Assembly: GCA_024336345.1 (NCBI GenBank) | Contig: JANFOG010000006.1 | Location: 1,488,001-1,552,000 of the forward strand | Origin: Mariannaea sp. PMI_226 | Lineage: Eukaryota; Ascomycota; Sordariomycetes; Hypocreales; Nectriaceae | Direction of reading: 5' to 3' | Length of the DNA: 64,000 nt | In this document: positions 34,001-45,346 of the stretch, in pieces | Layout of the letters: every line of letters starts with the position of its first letter | How positions within the stretch are numbered: position 1 is the stretch's first letter | The notes under the pieces: generated by a model | Databases searched by the model: none | What the model saw: only the letters and a program-made list of their open reading frames with translations | What the model was told of the DNA's origin: nothing | Made by a program: the position numbers and the translations under genes

Positions 34001-36693
34001 AGAAAGATCTTCCTGAAATCTCATTCCACACTCAGCTCTCTTTAGAAGCTAAGCGCACAATCGAGCGCCTGCTCTTGTGGAAGATTCTTCGGGTCTTTAT
34101 TGAGCATGATGGTATTCTTGAAGGAACCCCACAAGTGGAAAAGGCTGTGCGAGATATTCTGTCACCTGGCACAATGACACCTACAGCCGATGATGATGCA
34201 TTGTTTCCTGGAACCGCCGGACTTGGTGTTGAGGCTACTTCTGTCACCCCCATGATGGCTGATGGGGCTGACGTTTCAATCATGAATCAGATTCGTCATC
34301 ACTTATTGAGAGGTGATGGCGAGAAGGCTGTATGGGCCTTAGTTGACAAGAGATTGTGGGGTCATGCTATGCTGATATCTCACACAGTCTCGACTGACCT
34401 TTACAAGCAAGTTGCTCAAGAGTTCATTAGAAAAGAGGTCAACTATCCTGGTCATCTTAATGAATCGATGGCCGCACTATACAAGATCCTGTCTGGGAAC
34501 TACGATGATTGTGTTGACGAGCTAGTGCCTGTGCATGCGCGAGCTGGTCTTCAACTCATGTCAACGCAATCCGCTAGCGGACCGGAAAAGGCTACTTTAG
34601 ATGGGTTGGACAAGTGGCGCGAAACTCTTTGTCTCGTCCTCAGCAACCGGAGTACAGATGACGTCCAGGGATTGAAGGCTCTTGGAAATCTGCTATCCAG
34701 CTATGGAAGAGCCGAGGCTGCTCACATTTGCTTCCTCTTTGGTCGCAATGCATCGGTTTTTGGTGGCCTAGATGACACCAGTTCCAATTTTGTCCTCTTG
34801 GGCTCAGATCACCATCAACAGTCAGACCAGTTTGCCAAGGAGACCGAGGCTCTCCAATTAAGCGAAGTCTATGAATTTGGCCTCTCACTTGCTGGAGGTT
34901 TGGCTGCCACCGCTGGCACTCCACACCTTGCCGCTTACAAGCTTCAACATGCTATGACTCTTGCAGAGTATGGCTTCCGGGATAAAGCTCTTCATTACTG
35001 TGAGTCGATCTCAGCTGCCATGACGTCCCAAACCAAGAGATCACCGTATCACAACTTTCTTTTGGAGGGCGCACTGGAAGATTTCATGACTAGGCTTAAG
35101 CAGGCTCCAAAGGAGGAGAGTGAGTCCTGGATTTCCAAGCCGAGCATGAATAAGGTCTCGGATAGCATGTGGAATAGGTTCAACAAGTTCGTGGCTGGCG
35201 ATGATGGAGAAAATAACGGAAATGGAGCTGGTGGCGAAGAAGCTGGCCCATTTGGTCGTATTGCGACCACGCCAACAATCAGCCGCTCCCCTTCTATCGT
35301 CAACTTGGACCCCTACAACACCCAGTCTCCTGGATATCCTTCGATTGGTGCCCATGCTCCGGCATCTGCTGCAGCATCAAGATATGCTCCAGGTGCGCCT
35401 ATGGCAGCGGCGCCTGTCCCCAATCCCTATGAGCCATCGTCTCAATATGCTCCAAGGGGCTCGATGGATCAGAGCGTGAGCGAACATCCCAGGAATTCGC
35501 ATGAGTATCCTGCTTACATCGGAGCGCCTGTGCCTCATGCGGTGCCTGAATCAGCTTCCCAGCCTTCCCTGGGCATGTCTGGGGTGCCAGGCTTAGCGCC
35601 TGCTGCACAGATCACACAGGCAGTTCCATCGTACCAACCCTTTGGTATCCCGCCGTCCGCTAGTGCTCCTGTTCTTACTAGCGGCAATGAGCAGCACACC
35701 GAATCTCAACCAAGTTACCAACCACCAAGCTATGGCTACGAACCGCCTTCGCTTAACGTCAATTCTTGGGACTCTGGCGCTGATAACAAGGATGGTGGTG
35801 CTGACGAGAGCAAGGATCAGGATCAAACTGCTGAGGATGGAAGTGGCGGATATGAACCCCCGTCATTCCAGCCGTACAGCTATGAGCCACCTTCATATGA
35901 GCCAGCTCTCGATTCAACTGCCGATGACGGAGATGATGAACCTAAGCCGAGGAAGAAGAGCTTCATGGATGATGATGATGATGACATCATCGCTACGAAA
36001 TCCAGGGAAAAGTCAAAGGCCGAGAAAGACCGAGAAAATGAGGAGATGTTCCGTAAAGCAGCTGAGGAGGATGGTAAGTTCATATTCTAGAGGTCCTAGA
36101 GAATGTTTACTGACTGAAATGCAGCTAAACGTGCCGCTACTGAACAGCCCGCCAAGAAAGGATGGGGCTTCTCTGGTTGGTTTGGAGGTGCCAAGAAGGC
36201 CGACATTCCTTCTTCTGGCGAGTCGTCTCCAGGCAAACCAATTCGAGCTAAACTTGGGGAGGCCAGCAGCTTCGTTTATGACCCTGAGCTTAAACGATGG
36301 GTGAATAAGAAGCCTGGTGCAGAGAATACACCCGCAAAGACGGCCACGCCACCTCCACCCAGGGGCATGACCCGTTCTGTTTCTGGCACTCCACCACCCA
36401 CACAAGCCACTCCTCCTCCAGCGATGCCTATGCACATGCGTTCAGCAGGGCCAGAGCTGAAGAAGGCCATGTCAATGGACAACCTGGGCTTGCCAGCACC
36501 ACCACCCATGGCACGCTCTGTGTCCAACGGTAGCATCGGCGGACCACCGAGTGCGCCCCAAAGCAGACCTGGTACGAGCATGAGCAACGCCAGCAGCATT
36601 GAGGATCTACTCGGTGCTGCTGCACCGCGCAAGCCTGGTGAGAAGAAGAAGCCTCGCAGGAGCGGCCGCTACGTCGATGTTATGGCCAAATAA
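31021..36693 (+). CDS. SEC16: COPII coat assembly scaffold SEC16
   Basis: Two exons: join(31021..36073,36125..36693), 1873 aa. The 51-nt intron (GTAAGT..ATGCAG) splits an Ala codon near the C-terminus. Residues 1-130 contain a WHP motif and acidic patches (WFAEDGNDGDAW, QWLAEEPEDA) typical of fungal Sec16. A long Pro/Ser/Tyr-rich disordered region (about 400-880) leads to the central conserved domain from about residue 900 (DPLQRWQGVPVFTWGVGG) to about 1390, the alpha-solenoid that forms an ancestral coatomer element and binds Sec13. The C-terminal part is again disordered, with repeated YEPPSY-like motifs, then GWGFSGWFGGAKK, and ends in RSGRYVDVMAK. Sec16 organises ER exit sites and regulates Sar1/COPII assembly (family knowledge). 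The domain order is complete. Confidence 0.96.
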
Positions 36694-37251
36694 ACAAGAA
36701 AAAAAAAAACCGAGGAGGAACAGTGGTTTTTGTACAACTTTAGCGTATGATCCCATTCATTTGGAGTTCTTTGCCTAGGTCCAGCCTCTGGCTTCAATCC
36801 ATCTGTATTATAGTCTTTATTTTTATATCTTTTTGTAATTTTTGTTTTTGTTTTTGCGTATAGCAGCGCTGAGCGGAGGACAAGAAGGGGAGTCAGCGGC
36901 AATAATGAGTTGGGGGTATGCTTTGGACAGGGAGGATGCCTTGTTTTAATCATTCTCTTGGATCACACCGAATTTTAGACATTGTTTACTAGCGAGACCT
37001 ATGCTTGGTCTTCGAATATGAGGGTACGGGAATAAGAAAATGGTTAATGCATGCTCCTCAGCGGAGTAAAAATCGTTGCAATCATTACTTGTCTGTATAA
37101 TGAAGGAAGCACACCTTGGGATCAAAGCACATTGTGTCTTCTTCTCCTAACTCCATAACTGCCATTTTTTCTGTTTGTCTGCCTACCTCTGCTTGTCGAT
37201 AGCCCAACGCCTGTGTGAGTACGAAATCCAACCTATAAAGATCAATGAAAG
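36694..37251. other. Convergent 3' region of SEC16 and HUS1
   Basis: This holds both 3' UTRs, with T-rich sequence at 36830-36860. No gene is supported. Confidence 0.45.
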
Positions 37252-38521
37252 TCAATCAGGTGCTGTATGATTGAACGTAATACTGCGGCTTGTGTTAGAC
37301 TGCAAACAGAGTTGGATCATTAAAGAGGAGGGCCTTACCGTGACGACAGAGTCCTCAGCGGAAGCATCATCGTACTGGGGTACGTATACGTAGAGGATCA
37401 AGAATTGATCATCTGCAAAGCAGGCAATCACTCTGCCTTCAAGTCTACCAACACTTAGAACTCTGCTCCAGTCTTTACCGTCGACCCGAACAGTAGCCCA
37501 TCGTTCGGGGCCGTCTTCACGGAATTTGGTGCTCGGGTGTTCTGAGACAGGACACTCTAATTGGGCGGGATCTAGCTCAGGGTTTTCAAGGTTGGACCAG
37601 ACACTAGAGATGTCGATGGTTTCAGTGGCAATGCGAATGCGCAGACCTCCATGCATGTTCGCGCTCAGTTCGAGTTTGGGGGCTTTGGAAGAGGCCGTCC
37701 CAGTGGAGGAGTTGGAAGTCAGGGCAAGCTTGGTAAAGCGGTCTGAGATGGCCTTGAGCTGGAGTAAAGGCGGGAGTTGGATGTGGACGTCAGGTTCGCG
37801 AGCTTTGGGCTGCATGATAGCCTCAACAGATTCTGGGTGGAGCACGCGAACGGGGATATCCTGAGTGATAATCTTCTCGTGTTCACGACGAAGAGAAGTT
37901 TCAAGGTGCTCAGGCTGGAAAAGTTCGTCATCATCAAATGGGTCATCATTGGCAGCAGAAGGCTTTGCTATGCCAGGGGCATTAGGAGGGTTGGCAGAGG
38001 TGTTGGTGGTTATGGTCATGGAGAGGACGGGGAGACCATCCTTCTTAGTGAGGCGCAGAGTGGCGGAGATGCTGTTCAGAGCAGATTTGAGAGCCCGCTG
38101 AAGTGGCTGAAGAGGCAATTCCAGATTGATTGAGTTTGAAACGCCTGCAGACTGTATGTGGTAATTGTCGAAGATAAAGTCCATGGCAAGCGAGCTGCGA
38201 TTCTTGTCAGTGGTGCACTTGAGATTCACGGTTCAAGGAGTGACAGCTGTGTGCGAAGGCATGTAGGTACGGCAGGAGAAGAAAAGAGGAAGGAACCCAC
38301 GCCCAAACTTGAGATCCCATGTCTGGAATGACGGTGAAGCGCGCCGTGTCATCGCTGAGGCGTAGCCAGGCAATCTTTTCGAGGGAAGAAAGGGCGGCAG
38401 TGAGTTCTAGGTGAAGGTGAGATGATGGCCTTCCTCTAGCCTACTGTGGGCGTGCCAGGAGAGGAAGGGGAGACTTACTAGCAAAAGTGCGAATATTTTT
38501 CAGTTCTGTACGGAAACGCAT
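37252..38521 (-). CDS. HUS1: DNA-damage checkpoint clamp subunit HUS1
   Basis: Exons complement(join(37252..38194,38301..38406,38479..38521)), 363 aa. The start gives MRFRTELKNIRTFA, the classic Hus1 opening; intron 1 (GTAAGT..ACCTAG) joins KLTAALSSLEKIAWLRLSDD, and intron 2 (GTGGGT..TCGCAG) joins SQVWA to SLAMDFIFDNYHIQ. Hus1 is one of the three PCNA-like subunits of the 9-1-1 ring (Rad9-Rad1-Hus1) loaded at damaged DNA to activate the ATR pathway (family knowledge). A disordered acidic insert (about residues 108-130, NDDPFDDDELF) interrupts the fold, as in other filamentous fungi. Within the 3' end, a 39-nt segment (37300-37338) has GTAAGG..TTGCAG borders and is in frame, so the last residues may be spliced: with it removed the protein is 350 aa. 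The C-terminus is therefore uncertain. Confidence 0.9.
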
Positions 38522-39527
38522 CCTGAATATGGTAAAAAAGAAAGAAAGGAAAAAATAGGTAGTCACGTTGGGGAGATGGAGGGCGTAGAATGAGAGAATG
38601 AGGAAAGAAATCGAGACGCTGAGTTGAGTATGACAGCGATTATCATTGCTGGTGTTGAACAAGAAGAGAGGAAGGCAAGTTTTGGTGGGGCTGGTCTTGC
38701 TGTCTGGTCTGAGCTGGAGGCAGTTAGTTGCTTTGCGCCTACTCGCGCCTAGTAGCGCCAGTGGGCGCCTGCTGCATGGGCCTGGTCTGGGTCCAGATCA
38801 CTGGACCTCAATCTGGGAATTGGGGATTAGGGATGCGCCTCCGTCCTAGTTGACGACAAGCTACTCAACTTATACACAAGCACACAAGAATTCCCTATGC
38901 AACTGTCGCCGAGATTCTTGAAGAATTCAGATGTCCAAGACATAATCTACATGTTAAATAATACGAAAATAAAATGCCAATTCAACTCCATTTCTCAGTC
39001 CATTGTTGAGTGTTCTAGCAGCTTCAAAATTACCAGAGCTTTGCCGTTTATATGCCCTTCGCCACGCCCATCGCCAAGGTCCAAGGGTATTGGATCAACA
39101 ACCGGCCAGAACGATGCGATACTTGACAACTCTATGTGAATTAATACAAGTCCGAATGGAGGACTGTACTTACCTCTAGCGCTCTCTCGCCTCTGAGGAA
39201 GGAGATGTCGAAATATACTGAGCCGAGGCGAGGCAAATACGACCAGACATATCATTCTCCTGTTGCTTCATCTTCTGCTTCTCTCTTCTTGACCACGGTT
39301 GTTATTTTTTTTTCTGTAACAACATTACAATTCCCGTAATTATCACACTTTCTTTGTCTTCAAACTCCAGAAACCGTTTCTTATTTTATGATATCAATCA
39401 CCAACATTGATCCCATTGTCTTGCCGTACTTTCAACACCCCTTACTCCTGTTTGTGTACGTCTTCACTATCTCTGTAATTTTGTTATCTTCTTTGAATAG
39501 AAAACTTCTTCCTGTTCTCCCCCCAAC
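38522..39527. promoter_or_regulatory. Divergent promoter of HUS1 and the RING gene, with phased GCGCC array
   Basis: About 1 kb between divergent genes. Four GCGCC motifs start at 38735, 38745, 38755 and 38765, exactly 10 bp apart, 214-248 bp upstream of the HUS1 start. The RING-gene side is CT-rich. No gene is supported inside. Confidence 0.5.
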
Positions 39528-41214
39528 ATGGCTGCTCAACAATATCGCCCCCTGGACCTTCGTCCAACAAAAAAACATACTCTAGTTTGTCGTTTTGGCC
39601 TCGATGCAGCCCTCCAGCTCGCCAAGCGCATAGCACTAGCAGAGTTGGACATGGAAAGTCAACCTCCCCCTATCGTCCCTCCTGGAATTTTTCAAGGTTC
39701 TGTGCTTTCGGAAGAGGGCGCGCCAGACAGCGAGGTTCCTAGTCCTACTGCCGACCCCGTCACAAATCCCGTGAAAGGTGAAGGCCAGATAACTACTACC
39801 AAACTCGGTGCAAAACCTTCCATAAGACGTGACAGTCGCAATATCGGTGATCCCGGCTCTGTATCTGTAACAAGACGGAAGAGCAACACAGCTGCCGGTT
39901 CCAGCACGGGATCATCATCGAGGAACGAAGACTCCAATACCGACAATGCCAATGCTGGCACAGAGTCTTTGACAGGCCAAGAAGGACGTACAGCTTCCAG
40001 TCTCAGAGCAGGGCCTTCAATAAGTCGAGAGGATCCTAATGACGACTGGATTGACCCTGAAGCCCAGGCGGCTTTGATTACCGACGGCTTTGGCATGAGG
40101 CTTGTCGGGATTCACCAACCCTCCAGTATGGAGTTCATTTTCCCTCCTAGCGTGGGGCCGTCACCGGGCATCGATGAGACGGAGAATATTACCCAGAACG
40201 CGGCTCTAGCCGCCATCAACGACCCCGATGCAATTGAAGTTGCTCCTCCCCGACTAGACCCCGTCAAGAAAGACCCAGGAGACGCAGAGATAACTCGTAT
40301 TGTAAGTATCCGTACTCTTGCAAAGACCCTCAAGTCTGAGAACTAACAGCAAGCTCTAGTCTAGCCAGGACCCTGATATTTGTGACATTTGCGCCACGCG
40401 GTTCGGAGAAATCTCACCAATCACTGAAAAGAGAGAAGTCAAAGCATACCTGCCTTGTGGTCACTTCTTCGGACATGGATGCTTATTTTGGAACATGGGA
40501 GAGCAGCGTGGTCCTATGGCCCGGTGTCCTCGAGGTAATTGCATTAGCCTTCGACATATTTGCTGCCATCCTGCTATCCCCTCGACGCAAGCCCCTATAC
40601 GCTCTTTCAACGACACCGATGCGAGACAGCTGCCATGGCTATGTGAATATTGCAACACAAAAGATGGTAGGAAAATTCATGATGAACTCAGTGACTGCGA
40701 AAAAGAGGTTCAGATATTCAGAGGAGAGCAACAAAGCCGTATATACATGTTCAAGGTTAGGCTTATGCGGAGATGGGAGAAGTACGATGATGCTTTGGAA
40801 CGCCGGAGATGTAAATTAGACAAAAGGTTCACTAATTGGTTCTCATGGAAAATGCAACTATTCGAAAAGGTCAAGAAATGGCGCGAGGATATGGCTGCAA
40901 AAGATAAGAAGGAAGGGGAGAAGCAAGAAAACAAAGATATGAAGAAAGATATGAAGAACAAGGCAGGAGAGGAAGAAATGAGGCGACGAGAGCAAGCCGG
41001 CCATCAAGCGGCTCGATTCGGGGATCCTGGCTTCATCCTCTCACGTTTCAACAGGCGACAGATGAGTCGTCTAAGGCGGATACCTGAAGTAGAGGAAGAT
41101 CAGAGCCCAGACACCGAGCGTGCTGGCACTGGGAATGTCACTGCTGAGAATGCCACTGCTGAGAATGCCAATGCCGAAGCCGAGACTGCTGATGCTGGTG
41201 CTACAGAGGAGTAA
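39528..41214 (+). CDS. RING-type zinc-finger protein, putative E3 ubiquitin ligase
   Basis: Two exons: join(39528..40301,40360..41214), 542 aa. The 58-nt intron (GTAAGT..CTCTAG, branch ACTAAC) is phase 0 and sits just before the zinc domain. Residues 1-258 are disordered, Ser/Asp-rich. The cysteine/histidine array is C266-x2-C269-x21-C291-x-H293-x5-C299-x14-C314-x4-C319, with H297 as a further possible ligand and the common LPCGHFFGHGCL core. This is RING-like but with a longer last pair (CPRGNC) than the usual CPxC, and further Cys/His pairs follow (CRHICCHP is not the frame here; residues 319-331 include C and H). A long charged coiled-coil-like helix (about 370-480) and an Ala/Glu/Asn tail with TAENA repeats end the protein. 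E3 activity is inferred from the domain only. Confidence 0.8.
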
Positions 41215-41486
41215 GTAGGACTGGGAGGAAGATGGTGAACTTTCAACAAATAATGGTATAGTGTAAGGGAAAAGCGGCCTGGGTTTATTAGCGTTGATCA
41301 AAGATGGGAAAGTTGGAACGGTCAGTAACGATATAGTGCATAGGAGAGAGTAGAGATAACCAAGCGTCATGATGTGAGCACGATGGCTGCTTGTGCCGAT
41401 GAGACATTCACAGAAATGGCGGTTCTACATTAGCGACTAATTTTATTAACATGAATCCCTTTTTCTTTCTTTTTTTTTTCCTTCCA

Positions 41487-42022
41487 TCATCTCCTAAGAT
41501 TTGCACTTTGTGTAATCCTGTCTTGTTCATCGTCACTATCGTCCCTAAAACCCTCTTCGAGACTTGAGGGTTATTCAGTTAGTACATATGACAGACCACG
41601 GCATCTACTTTCTTTCCAATCCGCGCTACTTACTCTCTGCTTAGTCTCCTGGTGTTGTCCTGGCGGCTAGTCCGGGCCACCCTCTCCAAGACTCGCCTGG
41701 TGTCATCATCGACATCGCTCAGCTCCTCACCAACTTCATCGTCATCTAGGCCGGCATCGGAACTAGCTCTGCTAGCGAAGGCGATAAAAGAACCCTCGGG
41801 TCGCAACCTCGCGGGGATAGGAATGGCAGCGAGGCGAGCGGTGATGCGACTGCGGAGGCCCGAGGTCCGAGAAGAGATGGAGTCGAGAGGAAGGTATTGG
41901 CTGTAACGGTTGCGGTAGCGGCGCCAGCCGGGGATGACGACGTAGGTAAGAAGGATGAATAGAATGAGCGATGTGATGGCGGGGATTATGAGAGTCTGGA
42001 GAGCGATGAGTGCCAGTTCCAT
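41487..42022 (-). CDS. Small single-span membrane protein, 154 aa, function unknown
   Basis: Two exons: complement(join(41487..41562,41634..42022)). ATG 42022 begins a hydrophobic N-terminus with one membrane helix (about residues 5-30, rich in Leu and Ile), followed by a basic WRRYRNRY segment, so the N-terminus is probably lumenal or extracellular and the rest cytosolic. The C-terminal half is acidic and Arg-rich (DDDEVGEELSDVDDDTRR). A GTAAGT donor at 41633 overlaps the apparent stop of exon 1. A branch TACTAAC and acceptor CCCTCAAG at 41563 lead to an in-frame exon adding DLEEGFRDDSDDEQDR, which continues the acidic pattern; this is why I prefer the spliced form. No family is recognised. 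It converges with the RING gene. Confidence 0.7.
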
Positions 42023-44980
42023 CTACTATAGAGGAGGGGAGGGATTGGCGGTTTTGCTACGGACCTTGATGACTGAGATGGTGGAACCCATGATGGGCTG
42101 GAGGAACAGGATCTCTCGTGAGATTTCGGCACAAGAGGGGTTGGCGACGCTTGTGCGTCAAAGAGGGGAGGATTGGGCTTGTCGGGTTGTGCTCCCCTGG
42201 CCGCCGTCGTAAGTCGCGAAAGTAGGATCGTGATGGCTTCTTTGGCAGAGAGATGTTCCCTCAGCGCTGATAAGATAACGGGATCAATCGAATCAGTTCA
42301 GGCCGCCAGGTATTAGGTGGAGCAGATTACGTGGGCTTGGCTTGCACTGCCGGCTTTAGCTAAGGTAGGTAGGTGCGCAAGTGCTTCAACGTAAAGGGGA
42401 GTTATTTTGCGCCACCAGGTGATTACGGTAACACCCTCTATTCTCCTAGCCGCAGGATTCCGCTGTGGTTTGAACCGCGATTAAATTTGTAGGGAACCAT
42501 CAGAAGGGTGTATCCCCTAATCTCGTTCTGCGCACATTCTGCTATGCATTCTTATTGTGCTTTGTCTTCAAACTAGTCTTGAAGGAGGGACTGGGAAGGG
42601 GAGGTATGTGAGCACAGAAAGGGGTCAAGGGACTCATGATGAGAAGTCATGAGAAGAGCAGTGCCAAGAGAATGAGGACCGGGATAAGTACCTAGACAGG
42701 CAGTTCTGCTTCTCGGGCATTATTAACATAGACGGCCCCGTAGTGGCGATCACAGCTCGAGGCCACGAAGAGAAAATTGACATGGTTCTGGAGAGAATCT
42801 CACGAGATTCTTCTATTTTAATGATGTTTGTCCCCCTGATGATTGATGATGGCTTGCAGGGGCGTCGATGCCCTCCGTCCGGGAAATGTACGGCCCCTAA
42901 ACTGGACTGGTGTAAGCGGGCAAGCTAGAAGGTCAGGGAGAAGTAGAGGCCGCAAGCATGGGCAGAGAGATGAAAGACAGTACCCTAACTGTGCGGGGGA
43001 TACAGTTGGACTTGGTCTACGTGGTACTGAGGACGAAAGAAAATATCAGGATTGAAACCTACCATTTAATTATTGACAACGGGGCAACACCATCGGCGAT
43101 TATCAAAGGGGGAGAGCTGTTTATTACATCAATGCATTCCCTTCTGTGGCGAGGCTTGCTAAGGGATGTCGTGAGAGTGGCTTGTGCAAGCGGTAGGTAA
43201 TAATAAAAAGAGGCTGGCAGTTCTTTCGATGCATGTCTTACTCCCCCAGGCTCCGAATACTCCGTACATACCCAACCCAACATCCCCGACGTATGCTTTG
43301 CTACCCTACTATTAGCGCGCGGTCAGTCTCCCTCACTTCCTGAAACAGAACCGGTTGTGGCGCTATCACCTGCACTCGACGCCACTGTCAGGGACAACCG
43401 CCCAATCTAATGTCGCCGTCCCCCGGCAACCCAGCGCCATCCCCATGTCCGACCCCACTCGTACAGCGGCTGTCAGTCAAGTCAGCCAGCCAATGCCAAC
43501 GCCAATGATGGCGACTGATCTCCTATTAACTTACCTGCTGAAGATTGTACAGGCGATAGTTGTATGGTGTCCATTAAACTATCTAGTGGTGCTGTATTTG
43601 ACTGGATGAACACACCCAAAAAGAAGCTGAGCTGACAGGGGGAGGACGTACTTGGGCCAGTAGCAACCAGTTCGCCAATGAGCATAACTGGGGTACCTTG
43701 GTTGGAACCAGTCATTATCCAATCCCCATACATTCATGGTGATGTTTCTCTCTGCAAGATCTACTTTGAACATTTAAAACATTTTCTTCGTTGTCAAAGT
43801 AAAGAAAGAGTCGGTAAATCTGAAGCATTTCCTACTAAGTACCATTAGTTACCGCAATTGCTGACTGTGCCACTCTTTGTTGCAAGGGGTCGGATGTGCG
43901 CGCCTTCATTCCATCCGCATTCTCACGGACAGTCAACACTGGAAAAAGTCCGCCAAGGCATCTCCACCGGCGGATGTACAAAATGATTTAGCGCTTAACC
44001 CCTCCGCTCTCTCTTCTCCTCAATGAAGTACAATGTACAGGAGGTACTTCTACATAATTACCATCAGCGGGTGACGGGATTTCAGGAGGCAATGAGGGAG
44101 CTAATTAAGTGCCCGGTAACCAACATATTAGTTTTCTGGTATCTGTAGAGATGCTCGCGATGCCCTCTCACGTAGTAATCTAATACAGCTACTTGGTGCC
44201 AGCGCACAACACTCAACCGATCTTCCACTTCGGAGGGACTGTACTATCTGGGTAGGGTACCTTGGCAACTTAGGTAGATAGGTAGGTAGCCCATTCTTTG
44301 AGGGGTTCTGCCAGTTCCTTTATAACTACTACTGTGTACCTACGTACCATAGTCGGCTCCCACGAAAACTGGGCGACCCGCGTCCCAACTTAGTAAGTCA
44401 GCACCGCCGCTTTTACTCAGGCTATACTATAATTACCCATACTGCATGATGCTCACCTTAAACTACCCTAACCTTCTAGCCCTCACATGTTAACCTATCA
44501 ACTACAACCATTACCGCCTCCCGTTTGCTCTATATTATATGAAAGTTATGCAGCTTTCGCCAGGGCTCAGGATCCCATTCGCCAGCGCCGTGGACGCAGT
44601 GGCCTGATTTTTGGCGTCATCCTCCATTCGCTTGATAGGCCAGCGCCAAATGCTGGGATGCCACATGTCAACGTTGCGCCAGTGTCGAATTACTCCTCGT
44701 GCCAGTAAGATAGGGTTAGGTAATTACTCTAGACCGTTGAATATCAAAAGGCTGCGGCCGATGGTACTTCCTCATACTTGCTTTACCCTTCTCACCTCAC
44801 ACTGGGTTAACCTTTGTGATAACTTCATTCAAGAATATGGGCTGTTCTTCGGATTCATAAGTTTTCCCAGAATATATTCCCTTACCTAAAGCATTTTTAT
44901 CTAGATATCCTGGAACATGAGTTTGATTTCCTGCTTTCAGTGCATTTTTCATCCATTGTAATAGTGTAAAGTAATTTCCT
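42023..44980. other. Gene-poor region, 3 kb
   Basis: No supportable intact gene. The short frames show no conserved motifs. The stretch contains GGTAGGTAGG-type motifs (42364-42375 and 44272-44290) and two GGTACCTTGG copies (about 43693 and 44258). From about 44,700 the base composition becomes more AT-rich. Confidence 0.45.
44797..44980 (-). pseudogene. AT-rich coding-like stretch, unidentified
   Basis: Reading the minus strand immediately past the argininosuccinate lyase stop, an open frame runs to TGA at 44797 and encodes about 60 residues with a protein-like composition (FTLLQWMKNALKAGNQTHVP near the start and GYLDKNALGKGIYSGKTYES in the middle). Its codons are strongly A/T-ending (AAA, AAT, GGA, TTA), unlike the neighbouring genes. 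There is no proper start in this segment, so if it was ever a gene it is a fragment. I cannot assign a family. Confidence 0.3.
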
Positions 44981-45346
44981 TTAACCCAACATAGTGTTAA
45001 GGACCTTGATCTGCTCGAGGACACTTGATCGACTAGTGCCACCCTGAGCCGATTTCGCTTCAACGCTTGTCTCGTAACTGAATACATCCAGAATATCATC
45101 TGGGAATCGGCTATCAATAGCCTTCAGTTGCTCAAGCGTAAGCTGATTCATCGGGATGCCCAGCTCCTCACTCTTTGCTACGCATCGCCCAGAGATGTGA
45201 TGTGTCTCACGGAAGGGTACTCCGAGTTTCGTGAGTCTTTCAGCCAAATCTGTAGCGACCATAGAGGGATCCAGTGCAGCCAACATCCGTTCTGGCCGGA
45301 TGCTGAGCGTGGCAAGGATGCCGTGCAGGAACACATACTTGCTCAC
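44981..45346 (-). pseudogene. Argininosuccinate lyase C-terminal fragment
   Basis: The frame ending at TAA 44981 encodes the last roughly 115 residues of argininosuccinate lyase (arginine biosynthesis, cleaving argininosuccinate to arginine and fumarate). It shows GILATLSIRPERM, then MVATDLAERL, the hallmark GVPFRETHHISGR, a SFE/FSYETSVE-like block and GGTSRSSVLEQI just before the end, as in the family. The N-terminal about 340 residues, including the SSxMPQKKNPD active-site loop, are missing: upstream of about 45,325 homology stops abruptly and no ATG exists for this frame. The tail itself is uninterrupted, so the loss looks recent or selection persists. A full-length copy presumably exists elsewhere. 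Confidence 0.82.

Noticed and set aside
44461..44722. Telomere-like CCCTAA/TTAGGG words
   Set aside because: Single copies only, no tandem array, so no interstitial telomere.
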